Shown one piece after another: positions 55,734 through 64,000 of a DNA stretch of 64,000 bases. The stretch is from Tethya wilhelma (lineage: Eukaryota; Porifera; Demospongiae; Tethyida; Tethyidae): NCBI GenBank assembly GCA_964030475.1, contig CAXIPT010000002.1:13335267-13399266 (forward strand). The letters run 5' to 3'. A program made the translations under genes and the position numbers. Under the pieces are notes generated by a model that searched no databases, was not told where the DNA came from, and saw only the letters and a list, made by a program, of their open reading frames with translations. How positions within the stretch are numbered: the stretch's first letter is position 1; every line of letters starts with the position of its first letter.

Positions 55734-58700
55734 ATGATGCTATTCAAGTTTCTCCCCTTCCTGCTGTTGTGCCTATTCTGTGATGGTCCGACACTATGCC
55801 AGGCAACAGACTACTATGTCTCTCCTAGTGGCCCCTCAGACCCTGACTGCCCTGTTGGTGAGCCATGCTTCACTGTTGACCACTATGCTAAAGAGTTCAG
55901 CAACACTTCTTACCAAGATGGTAAACACAATATCACTATGATATTCCTACAAGGTACACACACTTTAACTCAGAACTTAAATATAAATCATCCCAATGTC
56001 CTGGTGCTGAGAGGCATTAATAGCGATGCTTCCTTGGTAATTTTGCTTTTGAATGCTGATGTCACATTTTTTGAAGTAGTTACATCAATTGTGCTAAAGT
56101 CATTGAAACTTGCTAGTACTTATGTTCGATCTCGCGCAATGACCATACAGCAGCCTGTTGGGCCCCAAGTGGAAATGAGTTTAGAACAAGTACTTGTAAA
56201 CAACTCTGCTTTATTAGTTAGTGGTAATAGTTTCTCTGGCAGCCTGAATATAGTGGAGAGTGAATTCAGATGTTCCGTTATCGACATTGGAGTAGCTTAT
56301 CAAGGGAACCTGACTATTTCTATTCAAAGTTCATCCTTTTATTCCAACATATTAATTACGACTCCTATAAGTGTTCGTGGAGGAGGGACACTGTTTTCAT
56401 TGCAAATGTACAACACTACTGTTCAGGACATAAGTACTGATTCGTTAATGTTTTGTCAGTATGTACTGCCTGCTTATCCTACTCCATGGTGTGATCTCCG
56501 CATCTGGACACATCTTGTAGAGGGGATTAACTCATCCGCAAAAATTAACATCACTAATAGTGTACTCTCTCGCCCCTACTATACTGGCCTTTGTCTATTG
56601 ATACTTGAGAGCAATTCCCTTGATGTGTATGTAACAGACAGCATTATTTCTAACCACAAAGCAAGAGCACTGTACGTTTCATTTATGGATGCCGATTATA
56701 GTCAAAATGTAAAAATTACAATGAAAAACTGTAGCATATTCAACAACACATTTGAGTCCTCAGGTTTGTCTCCTCTCATAGAATCAGCTGGGATATCTAT
56801 CGATTCTGATGCTAATGATTTGACCACTGCATTTCAAAATTTGAAGATACAATTTGAAGACTCAACATTCTGTAAAAATTATGCTCACGAATCATCTGCT
56901 GTTATCAGTTTGTTAAGAATCAGACATGTCACAATACTCAATTGTCATTTTGTCAACAATACAGGATCCCCAATTAGGGCATATCAGAGTACTTTTACTC
57001 TCTCTGGTAATGTTAGCTTTGAAGACAACATTGCAGCCAAGGGAGGAGCTCTATCACTAACCCTTTCCACTGTTAACATCACCAATGGCTCAAACATTGT
57101 CTTCAGGAATAACTCTGCTACTGATGTTGGAGGTGCTGTGTATGTGGAACAGTTGAGTGCTGGCTTGTATTTGGACAATGATGAGCACACAGCAACTAAG
57201 TGTTTCTATCAATTGTTGGGAGATACAAGTACGGGAGAGTACTCTTTTACCTTTGCTGACAATACTGCTATGAATGGAGGAGACCATGTGTTTGGTGCAT
57301 CACTTCAAAGCTATTGCATTGCAGGACATTTTGGAAGCCAAAATTCAGAAGTCAATAGTCTTAATGCTCAAAAATTTTTCACATTTCAATCATCTCAAAC
57401 ATTAGAGTTATCACCAGTTTCATCGATAGCTAGTCGTGTTTGTCTATGTGATTCAAATGGACACTTTAACTGTTCTAATGTATCACAGATATTTCACAGC
57501 ATACAGGCAGCACCTGGTGAGGAGTTCAACATCTCAGTAGTTATCGTGGGTAGTGAGTTTGGAACTGCAAGAGGATCAGTTTATGCACGATTTTTGCCTC
57601 TAAATGGACATAAAGCCAATCTATCTCACCAATATCAATACACACAAGGAATTAGAGATCACAAGAGATGCACATTGTTAGACTACTCCATCCTCTCAGC
57701 TAACAAGGAGGAAGTTATTGCATTGACGGTAACAGAACTCACAGTCTCAACCTATGGCAATAATAAAACTCTAAAAACATACAGTGTTGATTATTTGAGA
57801 TTACATCATGTCATTCCTCCCCCCCTCCTAACCACCCCAGTCTATGTCAATGTGACAATGCTCCCTTGTCCCTTGGGATTTGCTCCCATTGGCACTCCTC
57901 CTAGATGTGATTGCTATGAGATATTCAAAGAGAACTACATCTCTTGTAGAGTTGCTGGAGGAGGAAATGGCTATGTAACTCGCAATGGAACCCTGTGGGT
58001 GAATGCTTCATTCAGTGGGGGAAACTATACTGGTGTCTTTCTACACAAATACTGTCCCTTTAGATATTGTAACCCACAGCAAGTGACCTTTGACCTAACC
58101 CATGATCCCAATACCCAATGTGCCTTCAGTCGCTTTGGAATTCTGTGTGGAGCTTGCAAACCAGGATATAGTACTGTTTTAGGAAGTTCAAAGTGTGTCA
58201 AATGTTCAAATAGCTATCTGGCCCTACTCTTGGTGTTTGCAGTTGCCGGCATTGTACTGGTGCTCTTCATCAAGCTCTTAGACCTGACAGTGACACATGG
58301 AACAATCAATGGTCTTATATTCTATGCCAACATTGTCTGGGCAAACCAGAGTATTCTCTTTCCCAATGATGGACACACCAATGGAGCTACCATGATTCTC
58401 AAGACATTCATAGCATGGCTAAATCTAGACCTTGGAATTGAGACCTGCTTTTTCAATGGACTGGATGGCTATTGGAAGACGTGGCTACAGTTTGTGTTTC
58501 CATTCTATATTTGGAGCATTGCTGGACTGATTATCATAACATCGAGACATTCTACATTGCTGACAAGACTCTTTGGCAATAATATGGTCTCTGTGTTAGC
58601 CACTCTCTTTCTCTTGTCCTACTCTAAACTCCTACGTACCATCATCACTGCCGTGAATGTGACCTATCTGGTGGATTATCCTAACAATACACATCATCTG

Positions 58701-59426
58701 GCTGTCTGGTCTTTTGATGGCAATCTGAAATACTGTGGTTTTCCTCACATCTTTCTATTCATCTTTGCCCTTGTTGTCCTGCTAGTCCTGTGGATGCCAT
58801 ATACATTTGTCCTTCTCTCAGTCCAATTGTTAAGGATGGTGTCTGAACATAAACTCTTTCGCTGGGTGGACAAAATGAAGCCGATCTTTGATGTCTATTT
58901 CTCTCCTCTTAAGGACCGCCATCACTATTGGATAGGAGTCCAACTGATAGCCAGGGGCATTCTCCTCATCACCTTCTCTCAAACATCCTCCAACATACCA
59001 GCTGCCAACTACATAGCCATGACCACTGTCTCAGCAACTCTTCTCTTCTATCTGGCACACACTGGATACCTCTACAAGAGACTCTATGTGTCCATTCTTG
59101 AAACAGCATTTCTACTCAACCTGGTGCTAGTTGGAGGAGGTGCACTCTTTGTGAATTCGACGGAAGGAAATGAGACAGCTCTCATCTTCATTTCTGTTGG
59201 GATAGCCTTCATTCAGTTCATAATAATACTGCTGATACACTTGCAGAGTACAGTCAAAAAGTGTTACAAGAAATTTAAGAACGTAAATCAAGATGAGTAT
59301 GAAAACCTTGAAGAAGCTGGTTACCATGGAAACAGGAGGAGAATAGGATATGTTGATAGACCTTTATTGAAAGGCTCAGATGAAGAGCCTAAATTTCGTG
59401 AACCACTCTTAGATGAGAGTACCTAA
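55734..59426 (+). CDS. Beta-helix ectodomain multi-pass membrane protein, complete copy
   Basis: An intronless 1230-residue frame. The signal peptide covers ~1-24 (FLPFLLLCLFCDGPTLCQ). A Cys-containing start DYYVSPSGPSDPDCPVGEPC is followed by a beta-helix region (~60-560) with PMP-like repeats (GGALSLTLSTVNITNGS, GGAVYVEQ) and many N-glycosylation sites. A Cys-rich module at ~700-822 (CPLGFAPIGTPPRCDC, CAFSRFGILCGACKPGYST) leads to eight or nine membrane segments (~825-1160). The tail contains DEYENLEEAGY and EEPKFREPLLDEST, an acidic dileucine-type sorting signal. Ligand and signalling partner are unknown. Two start codons in a row occur (55734, 55737). A polyadenylation-like AATAAA lies at about 59475. 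It is followed by the same 3' sequence as the 53.8-kb fragment, showing a unit duplication. Confidence 0.88.
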   Translation: MMLFKFLPFLLLCLFCDGPTLCQATDYYVSPSGPSDPDCPVGEPCFTVDHYAKEFSNTSYQDGKHNITMIFLQGTHTLTQNLNINHPNVLVLRGINSDASLVILLLNADVTFFEVVTSIVLKSLKLASTYVRSRAMTIQQPVGPQVEMSLEQVLVNNSALLVSGNSFSGSLNIVESEFRCSVIDIGVAYQGNLTISIQSSSFYSNILITTPISVRGGGTLFSLQMYNTTVQDISTDSLMFCQYVLPAYPTPWCDLRIWTHLVEGINSSAKINITNSVLSRPYYTGLCLLILESNSLDVYVTDSIISNHKARALYVSFMDADYSQNVKITMKNCSIFNNTFESSGLSPLIESAGISIDSDANDLTTAFQNLKIQFEDSTFCKNYAHESSAVISLLRIRHVTILNCHFVNNTGSPIRAYQSTFTLSGNVSFEDNIAAKGGALSLTLSTVNITNGSNIVFRNNSATDVGGAVYVEQLSAGLYLDNDEHTATKCFYQLLGDTSTGEYSFTFADNTAMNGGDHVFGASLQSYCIAGHFGSQNSEVNSLNAQKFFTFQSSQTLELSPVSSIASRVCLCDSNGHFNCSNVSQIFHSIQAAPGEEFNISVVIVGSEFGTARGSVYARFLPLNGHKANLSHQYQYTQGIRDHKRCTLLDYSILSANKEEVIALTVTELTVSTYGNNKTLKTYSVDYLRLHHVIPPPLLTTPVYVNVTMLPCPLGFAPIGTPPRCDCYEIFKENYISCRVAGGGNGYVTRNGTLWVNASFSGGNYTGVFLHKYCPFRYCNPQQVTFDLTHDPNTQCAFSRFGILCGACKPGYSTVLGSSKCVKCSNSYLALLLVFAVAGIVLVLFIKLLDLTVTHGTINGLIFYANIVWANQSILFPNDGHTNGATMILKTFIAWLNLDLGIETCFFNGLDGYWKTWLQFVFPFYIWSIAGLIIITSRHSTLLTRLFGNNMVSVLATLFLLSYSKLLRTIITAVNVTYLVDYPNNTHHLAVWSFDGNLKYCGFPHIFLFIFALVVLLVLWMPYTFVLLSVQLLRMVSEHKLFRWVDKMKPIFDVYFSPLKDRHHYWIGVQLIARGILLITFSQTSSNIPAANYIAMTTVSATLLFYLAHTGYLYKRLYVSILETAFLLNLVLVGGGALFVNSTEGNETALIFISVGIAFIQFIIILLIHLQSTVKKCYKKFKNVNQDEYENLEEAGYHGNRRRIGYVDRPLLKGSDEEPKFREPLLDEST

Positions 59427-59579
59427 TTATACCTCATTAAAAGAAATTAATGTTATATCTGTTTATATAGTGTAATAAAATTAATGTTGTTGCTCAGTGA
59501 ATCTGTAACAATTAAACACTGTAAATTAAGTACTGATACCAATACTGTATGTAGTCTTAGGTAATATGTTTCATGACCT

Positions 59580-59950
59580 CCATAAAGGTTAATGCCAGAC
59601 TAAAGACCATCTGGTTAGAGAATGCCACCCGAGGTGAAATAATGAGATTCTTGCAATACTTTTCATACGGGACAAATTAAATAGCTAACTTTTAACCCAT
59701 GATTTAACTTGAAATAACCATAGTTTAGATATGCAGATCTAAAGTCCATCTGGTTTGAGAATGCCGGTAGAATAATTGAATAACTTTCTAAATATACAAC
59801 CAATTTCAAAGTTTGAAGCACCATTGGAAAGCGCTTGTTCTCCCTGTTCTTTTAGTTGGTTTTCCAGCTTCCTACACCTTACCAGGTGTGGATCGAAGCT
59901 AGCCACCTCAAAGAGCTAGAGAGATAGACAAAATGCAGGCTGAAATACAA
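59580..59950 (+). pseudogene. Third decayed copy of the MCMBP last exon and its flank
   Basis: GGTGTGGATCGAAGCTAGCC, CCTCAAAGAGCTAGAGAGAT and ATGCAGGCTGAAATACAATA match the relic at 54460-54520 and, more weakly, MCMBP. The following sequence (TATCTATAT.GTTGG, GCCCCTTTT, ACACTGGCAAA, TTCTAACTGGTCCAG) matches 54530-54650, so the two flanks are one duplicated segment. Confidence 0.7.
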
Positions 59951-60960
59951 TAGTTAAACTCTATCTATATCGTTGGCCCCATGTGTTGTTCAAAGCTGAG
60001 TCTCATGCATGCCCAGCCCCTTTTCCCTTTTACACTGGCAAAGTTTGCATGCACTACTTGTTCTAACTGGTCCAGGAATTCCATGGACTGATAAAGTTAC
60101 TCATAAGGTGTATAGCAAAATGATCCTCTCACTGAGATCTTTCTGAATACTACATTTTCAAAACAAAAGGGGTGACTTTGCAATTTTTTTTTCCTGTAAC
60201 CCCCTTAAAGAAATTCTCAATGTCATAATGTTGTACTCAAATTTCTAGGCACAATGGGTCAATTTCAAGTTCGTTGGTGGTACAGACTGAGTCAAGTTAT
60301 TTTTATCCTGAAATACCTAAAAAATGACAATTTTCAACTTCTCAGGACGACAATAACTTGATTTTTGTATACCCCCTACATTACAGAGTACACATAAATC
60401 TCAACAGAAACTTATGCTTGCCATCTTAACATATTTTTACCTATATCCCCCCTCTATAGTTGTCACAAAAGGTACCACTGAAAATTTTTTGGGTATACGA
60501 TCCCCTTAATTGTTCGCATTATACTAGATGTGTTGGTTTCAAATCAGTGCATGTGTGAGTGTTTTGGTATCACTGCAGTCAACTCACGCATATTGTTATG
60601 TATAACCCTTATAACCCTTTGAAATTTGTAGATTGTTAACTGCAGCTTATTAGGTCAATTGCCCCTGCTATGACATCTATCATTTACTACTATTTTCTTA
60701 AATAAATCACTAATCTGCTTGAAGCTTGAATGTGCATGCTCATATAATTTGCGCCAAAATGTTACAGTCCTGAAGGGGAGCCTGATAAATAATTAACCAC
60801 AAATCCACATTTTCCAGCCCAGAGAGGACAAATTCTCTATAGGTGCATGGTCATCCTCATTCTTTCCAGATGTGAGAGCATATGAGCCAGGTTTAACTGC
60901 CACTAACAACTGAAGTAAGCATCTCCTGGGACACAGGTAAAGGGTATGCATAGGTCTCAG

Positions 60961-61313
60961 CAGTGGCGTGTCTAGGATTTAGCTCATAGGGGTGCTAATA
61001 TAGTGCGGGCGCGAAGCGCCCGAAAATTTTGGGTAGCCACGCCCACTTTTGGTCACGTGACCGAAATTGCGCAATTCGATCGCACAATCCACGATCGCTA
61101 TGCTACCGTATTCTGCTATTTTTTTGCCTTCTTTTCTTTTCTTTTAGCCTAAAAAGTGATTTTGAAGCATTGCTAGCTCGGATTTTACTCGTTTCATTGA
61201 TTAATTCATTGAATAGCGCTACTCTGGAGCGCTACTTCTAAGCGATGACGTCATTATCCGATGAGCCAGGGGGGTGCTCGAGCACCCGGAGCACCCCCTT
61301 AAACACGCCACTG
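60961..61313. mobile_element. MITE with CAGTGGCGTG ends and 5-bp target duplication
   Basis: A 353-bp element with terminal inverted repeats CAGTGGCGTG / CACGCCACTG and direct repeats CTCAG on both sides (60956-60960 and 61314-61318). The interior includes GCGGGCGCGAAGCGCCCG and GGTGCTCGAGCACC hairpins and is GC-richer than the neighbourhood. Confidence 0.85.
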
Positions 61314-61318
61314 CTCAG

Positions 61319-62015
61319 TAGCTTGATGAACTGTTACCTTGTAGTCACCACAAACACTCATTGCATGTATATACATGTCCTTCTTGAGGACAGATCTAGA
61401 GACCATCAGGGTTGCCAACTCAGGACAGGTTACAATATTCCCACTGCCACTTGTCTCTCAATCTTATTGTCCATGTATTTATCTTCTGGCAGACAGCAAA
61501 TCAATGGTACTTTACATGGATGAAAGAAGTCTGGTTCACATCGTCTTTAGGAAGAGTTTGCTTCAGTCTCATTTTGCATAGTCTGCAGACTAAGTCAGGC
61601 TAAAAAAGGGATCTGTGTTTCTGTATGAGGACGTCGACACTCTCACGCCATTTGGGACGTTCTCACTTTTATCCTGTGGAACTTGGCCCAATTGACACTT
61701 TGAGTTTCATCCAAGGAGGGGGCCATCATGCACCTTCATTGCATAACAAACTGTTGCTTTTACTGCTGACTCTCATAGTCCAGGCTAACTTCAACTTTCA
61801 CACTGATATTTTCCCCAGTGATAATTATGTATTGAGGATCTTTTAAGGTCAGGTTTTTCTTCTACCAGGTTGAACAGGCACGGCATATGTCAGTGCATGA
61901 TCACCAAAAATAGGCCCCATATATCCATGCACCTGACACTATTTGTAAAGGTTTCCCTTCTACTATTAAAGGCTTGCTCACCGGGTGTGTGACTGTATGA
62001 TATAGAATAAGTAAT
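61319..62015. other. Intergenic, no gene recognised
   Basis: Short open frames only, with no family similarity I recognise. Confidence 0.4.
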
Positions 62016-63290
62016 CTATTGTCGGACACAACCTATATTATTCGGACACCATTTTTAGCCTATACAGTAAGCTGGACCATTTGTATATATTCCTATCATA
62101 TAATAGTACCACTCTTCCTTAAGAACATACCTGGAATTGAATCAGTGGAGAAGATTTCCTTTATAGCTATGGTTCAAAATACAATGCATGGTGTCTAAAA
62201 CTTCTCTATTCGGACATTTACGGACGGTGGCTTTTATTTCACTTAGGAAAGGCTTGTGGACACAAAGAGTGTATTTTCACATAGTAGTACTCTTCTACTT
62301 TCTACACTGGACACATTCTCCAATAACAAAGTATGTCCTTTAGCTATTTAGTGAAGAAGGAAAGGTATCACTGGTCCTAAATGTAAAAGTATCCAGTTTT
62401 ATTCATTTTGTTTAATCTCATGGGGGTAAATAAAATATTAAACCTAAGATTGTATGTCTTTAGATCATATAGAATACAGCAATAGTATATTAACTGTACA
62501 TGTGCACATAGATTTAAATTTACATGGTAAAACAATCTACATCCTACCATTGATGTGATGAAAGGAAATGAATAAGATCTGAATTCCACTTGGTTTCCTG
62601 CAGTTTAAGACCAGCAGTTTCTTCCCTCTTCATTAAACAGCTAAAGTGAACTACCATGAAGTAAGAATCGTTTACATCACCAAAGGTCATGACCTCCATT
62701 ATTGGAGACATTCTCAAATAATTACACACTTGTAAAAGTTAAGTTTTACAGTGTAGAAAGTAGAAGAGTACTGCTATGTGAAAATACACTCTTTGTGCAT
62801 GCCAACAAACCTTTTCTAAGTGAAATGAAAGCCACTGAAAGTGTCCGAAAATGGAGGTAAATATCCGAATAGAGAGATTTGGACACCTCTGTATTTTGAG
62901 CCATAACTACAAAGGAAATGGTCTCCACTTAGTCAGTTCCAGGTATGTTGTTAAGGAAGAGTAGTACTATTATATGATGGGAATACAAATTGAACATAGT
63001 CCAAAGAAGATAAGAAATAAAAAAGCAAGTGCACCCTAATAATGGGATATGGCCACACACGATTTGTTGTAATATGGTGGTCACTCTGAAAGTGCAGGAA
63101 CTATATTTCCTACGCATGATTCATACAATCGGTATATTTGCACCATTTGTAGGAAAGTTTCCTACACAGGACCTGTAACATTGGAAAACTGGCACCATTA
63201 TAATATTATACTATACAGTAAGCATGACAATTTGTCATGCTTACTGTATAGGCTAAAAATGGCATCCGAATATAGGTTGTGTCATAATAG
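62016..63290. mobile_element. Large foldback element
   Basis: The left arm, about 62016-62310, is inverted against 63230-63290 plus 62745-62990 (shared CACAACCTATATT, TTTTTAGCCTATACAGTAA, AAAATACACTCTTTGTG and TAGTACTCTTCTACTTTCTA). The right arm is split by about 220 bp containing its own hairpin (ACAGTAAGCATGACAATTTG). No transposase frame is visible. Confidence 0.8.
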
Positions 63291-63299
63291 ACTTACTCT

Positions 63300-63738
63300 A
63301 CTGTTGGGTTTCTCAACTTATATAGGACCCAGTCCCCAGTACAGTGATCAAACTTGCTCACATGAGCAGGGGCCATCATCCATGCTTGGTTTAACTTGTT
63401 ACTAATAAAATGTTCACTTTAGTATTGAGACTTTTGCTTTAGTTGCATACTACATAATACATTAACGTACTTAGTGCATTTATGGAAAGTAGCACAATAC
63501 TATACATACTGTGAGCAAACTGATGCTTGCCCCAAATAGATTCATAGCTATCACCTAACATTGATGTTGTTGTAAATTATCACTTATGATAATTATCTGA
63601 TTTTGCTGTGGTGAACATCTATGCAACAGGAAACACTAAACAAACAGTAGTACTATAGCCATGTGATCATTACTGTCCCACAGTGTCATGTAGAGATTCA
63701 CTCCCTGGTTGGCCTATGAGTACCCAGTGTTCATCAAG
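63300..63738. promoter_or_regulatory. Conserved upstream region of a beta-helix receptor copy
   Basis: Parts match 34.92-35.6 kb and, more loosely, 55.6-55.7 kb (AACAGGAAGCATTAAACAAA). The region is co-duplicated with the gene, so it presumably carries its promoter. No defined motif is claimed. Confidence 0.5.
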
Positions 63739-64000
63739 ATGTCCCTGAAGTTTCTCCCCTTCCTGCTGTTGTGCCTATTCTGTGATGGTCCAACACTGTG
63801 CCAGACAACAGACTACTATGTCTCTCCTAGTGGCCCCTCAGACCCTGACTGCCCTGTTGGTGAGCCATGCTTCACTGTTGACCACTATGCTCAAGAGTTC
63901 AGAAACACTTCTTACCGTGATGGTAAACACAACATCACTATGATATTCCTACAAGGTACACATACTTTAACTCAGGAATTAAATGTAGATCATTCCAATG
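63739..64000 (+). CDS. Beta-helix receptor copy, 5' end (runs off the window)
   Basis: ATG 63739 opens the family signal peptide (MSLKFLPFLLLCLFCDGPTL) and DYYVSPSGPSDPDCPVGEPC. The frame stays open to the window edge (87 codons). It differs from the 55.7-kb copy by a few substitutions (Q for K, R for S, D for N) with no indels, so it is a recent, apparently intact paralogue. Confidence 0.85.
   Translation, partial: MSLKFLPFLLLCLFCDGPTLCQTTDYYVSPSGPSDPDCPVGEPCFTVDHYAQEFRNTSYRDGKHNITMIFLQGTHTLTQELNVDHSN

Noticed and set aside
61625..61846. Open frame MRTSTLSRHLGRSHFYPVEL...
   Set aside because: Isolated, no splice partners or known motifs, and composition resembles the surrounding spacer.

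Overview
The window looks like a piece of a compact, AT-rich early-branching metazoan genome, most likely a demosponge. The reasons are animal-type housekeeping genes with short introns (riboflavin kinase, dihydropteridine reductase, ARL3, D-2-hydroxyglutarate dehydrogenase, MCM-binding protein), several head-to-head gene pairs, many small inverted-repeat transposons, and large lineage-expanded families: beta-helix multi-pass receptors, a multi-ubiquitin-like protein, and a giant stonustoxin-domain/FN3/GTPase protein. The taxon is an inference from gene content; no species marker was seen.

Layout. 0-4 kb: 3' end of an unknown + gene, then an unknown - gene with several exons inside an apparently perfect 1572-bp tandem duplication. 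4.2-7.3 kb: riboflavin kinase (+), with a foldback element in intron 2. 7.7-8.1 kb: start of an unknown + gene. 9.9-13.6 kb: dihydropteridine reductase (-), with promoter and exons 1-6 duplicated in tandem but only one final exon. 15.0-19.1 kb: single-exon beta-helix/multi-TM receptor (+). 20.1-21.7 kb: fatty acid hydroxylase (-) head-to-head with a kelch exon (+). At 22.67 kb a sequencing-library adaptor is embedded in the assembly, so the surrounding join is suspect. 23.0-25.05 kb: protein of about nine ubiquitin-like domains (-), head-to-head with ARL3 (+, 25.2-26.3 kb). 26.6-30.2 kb: D2HGDH (-), head-to-head with MCMBP (+, 30.3-34.0 kb).

From 33.9 kb to the end the DNA is a rearranged gene-family region. 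Beta-helix receptor copies start at 35.6 kb (middle missing at an N), 53.8 kb (3' fragment), 55.7 kb (complete, 1230 aa) and 63.7 kb (runs off the end). Decayed copies of the last MCMBP exon follow these copies, so the units seem to have spread from the MCMBP-adjacent locus. Between them lies a two-exon gene (41.9-52.9 kb): a death-fold-like N-terminus spliced to a giant exon with a stonustoxin-like region, 16 fibronectin III domains, a P-loop GTPase, a Cys-rich module and a coiled coil. One in-frame TAA interrupts it. A broken paralogue lies just upstream (38.4-41.3 kb).

How they fit together: the housekeeping genes are independent and share promoters pairwise. The receptor family and the giant GTPase look like surface or innate-recognition repertoires, which is inference. 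Five single Ns and the adaptor show that parts of the assembly are collapsed or chimeric, so copy number and order in the second half should be treated with care.
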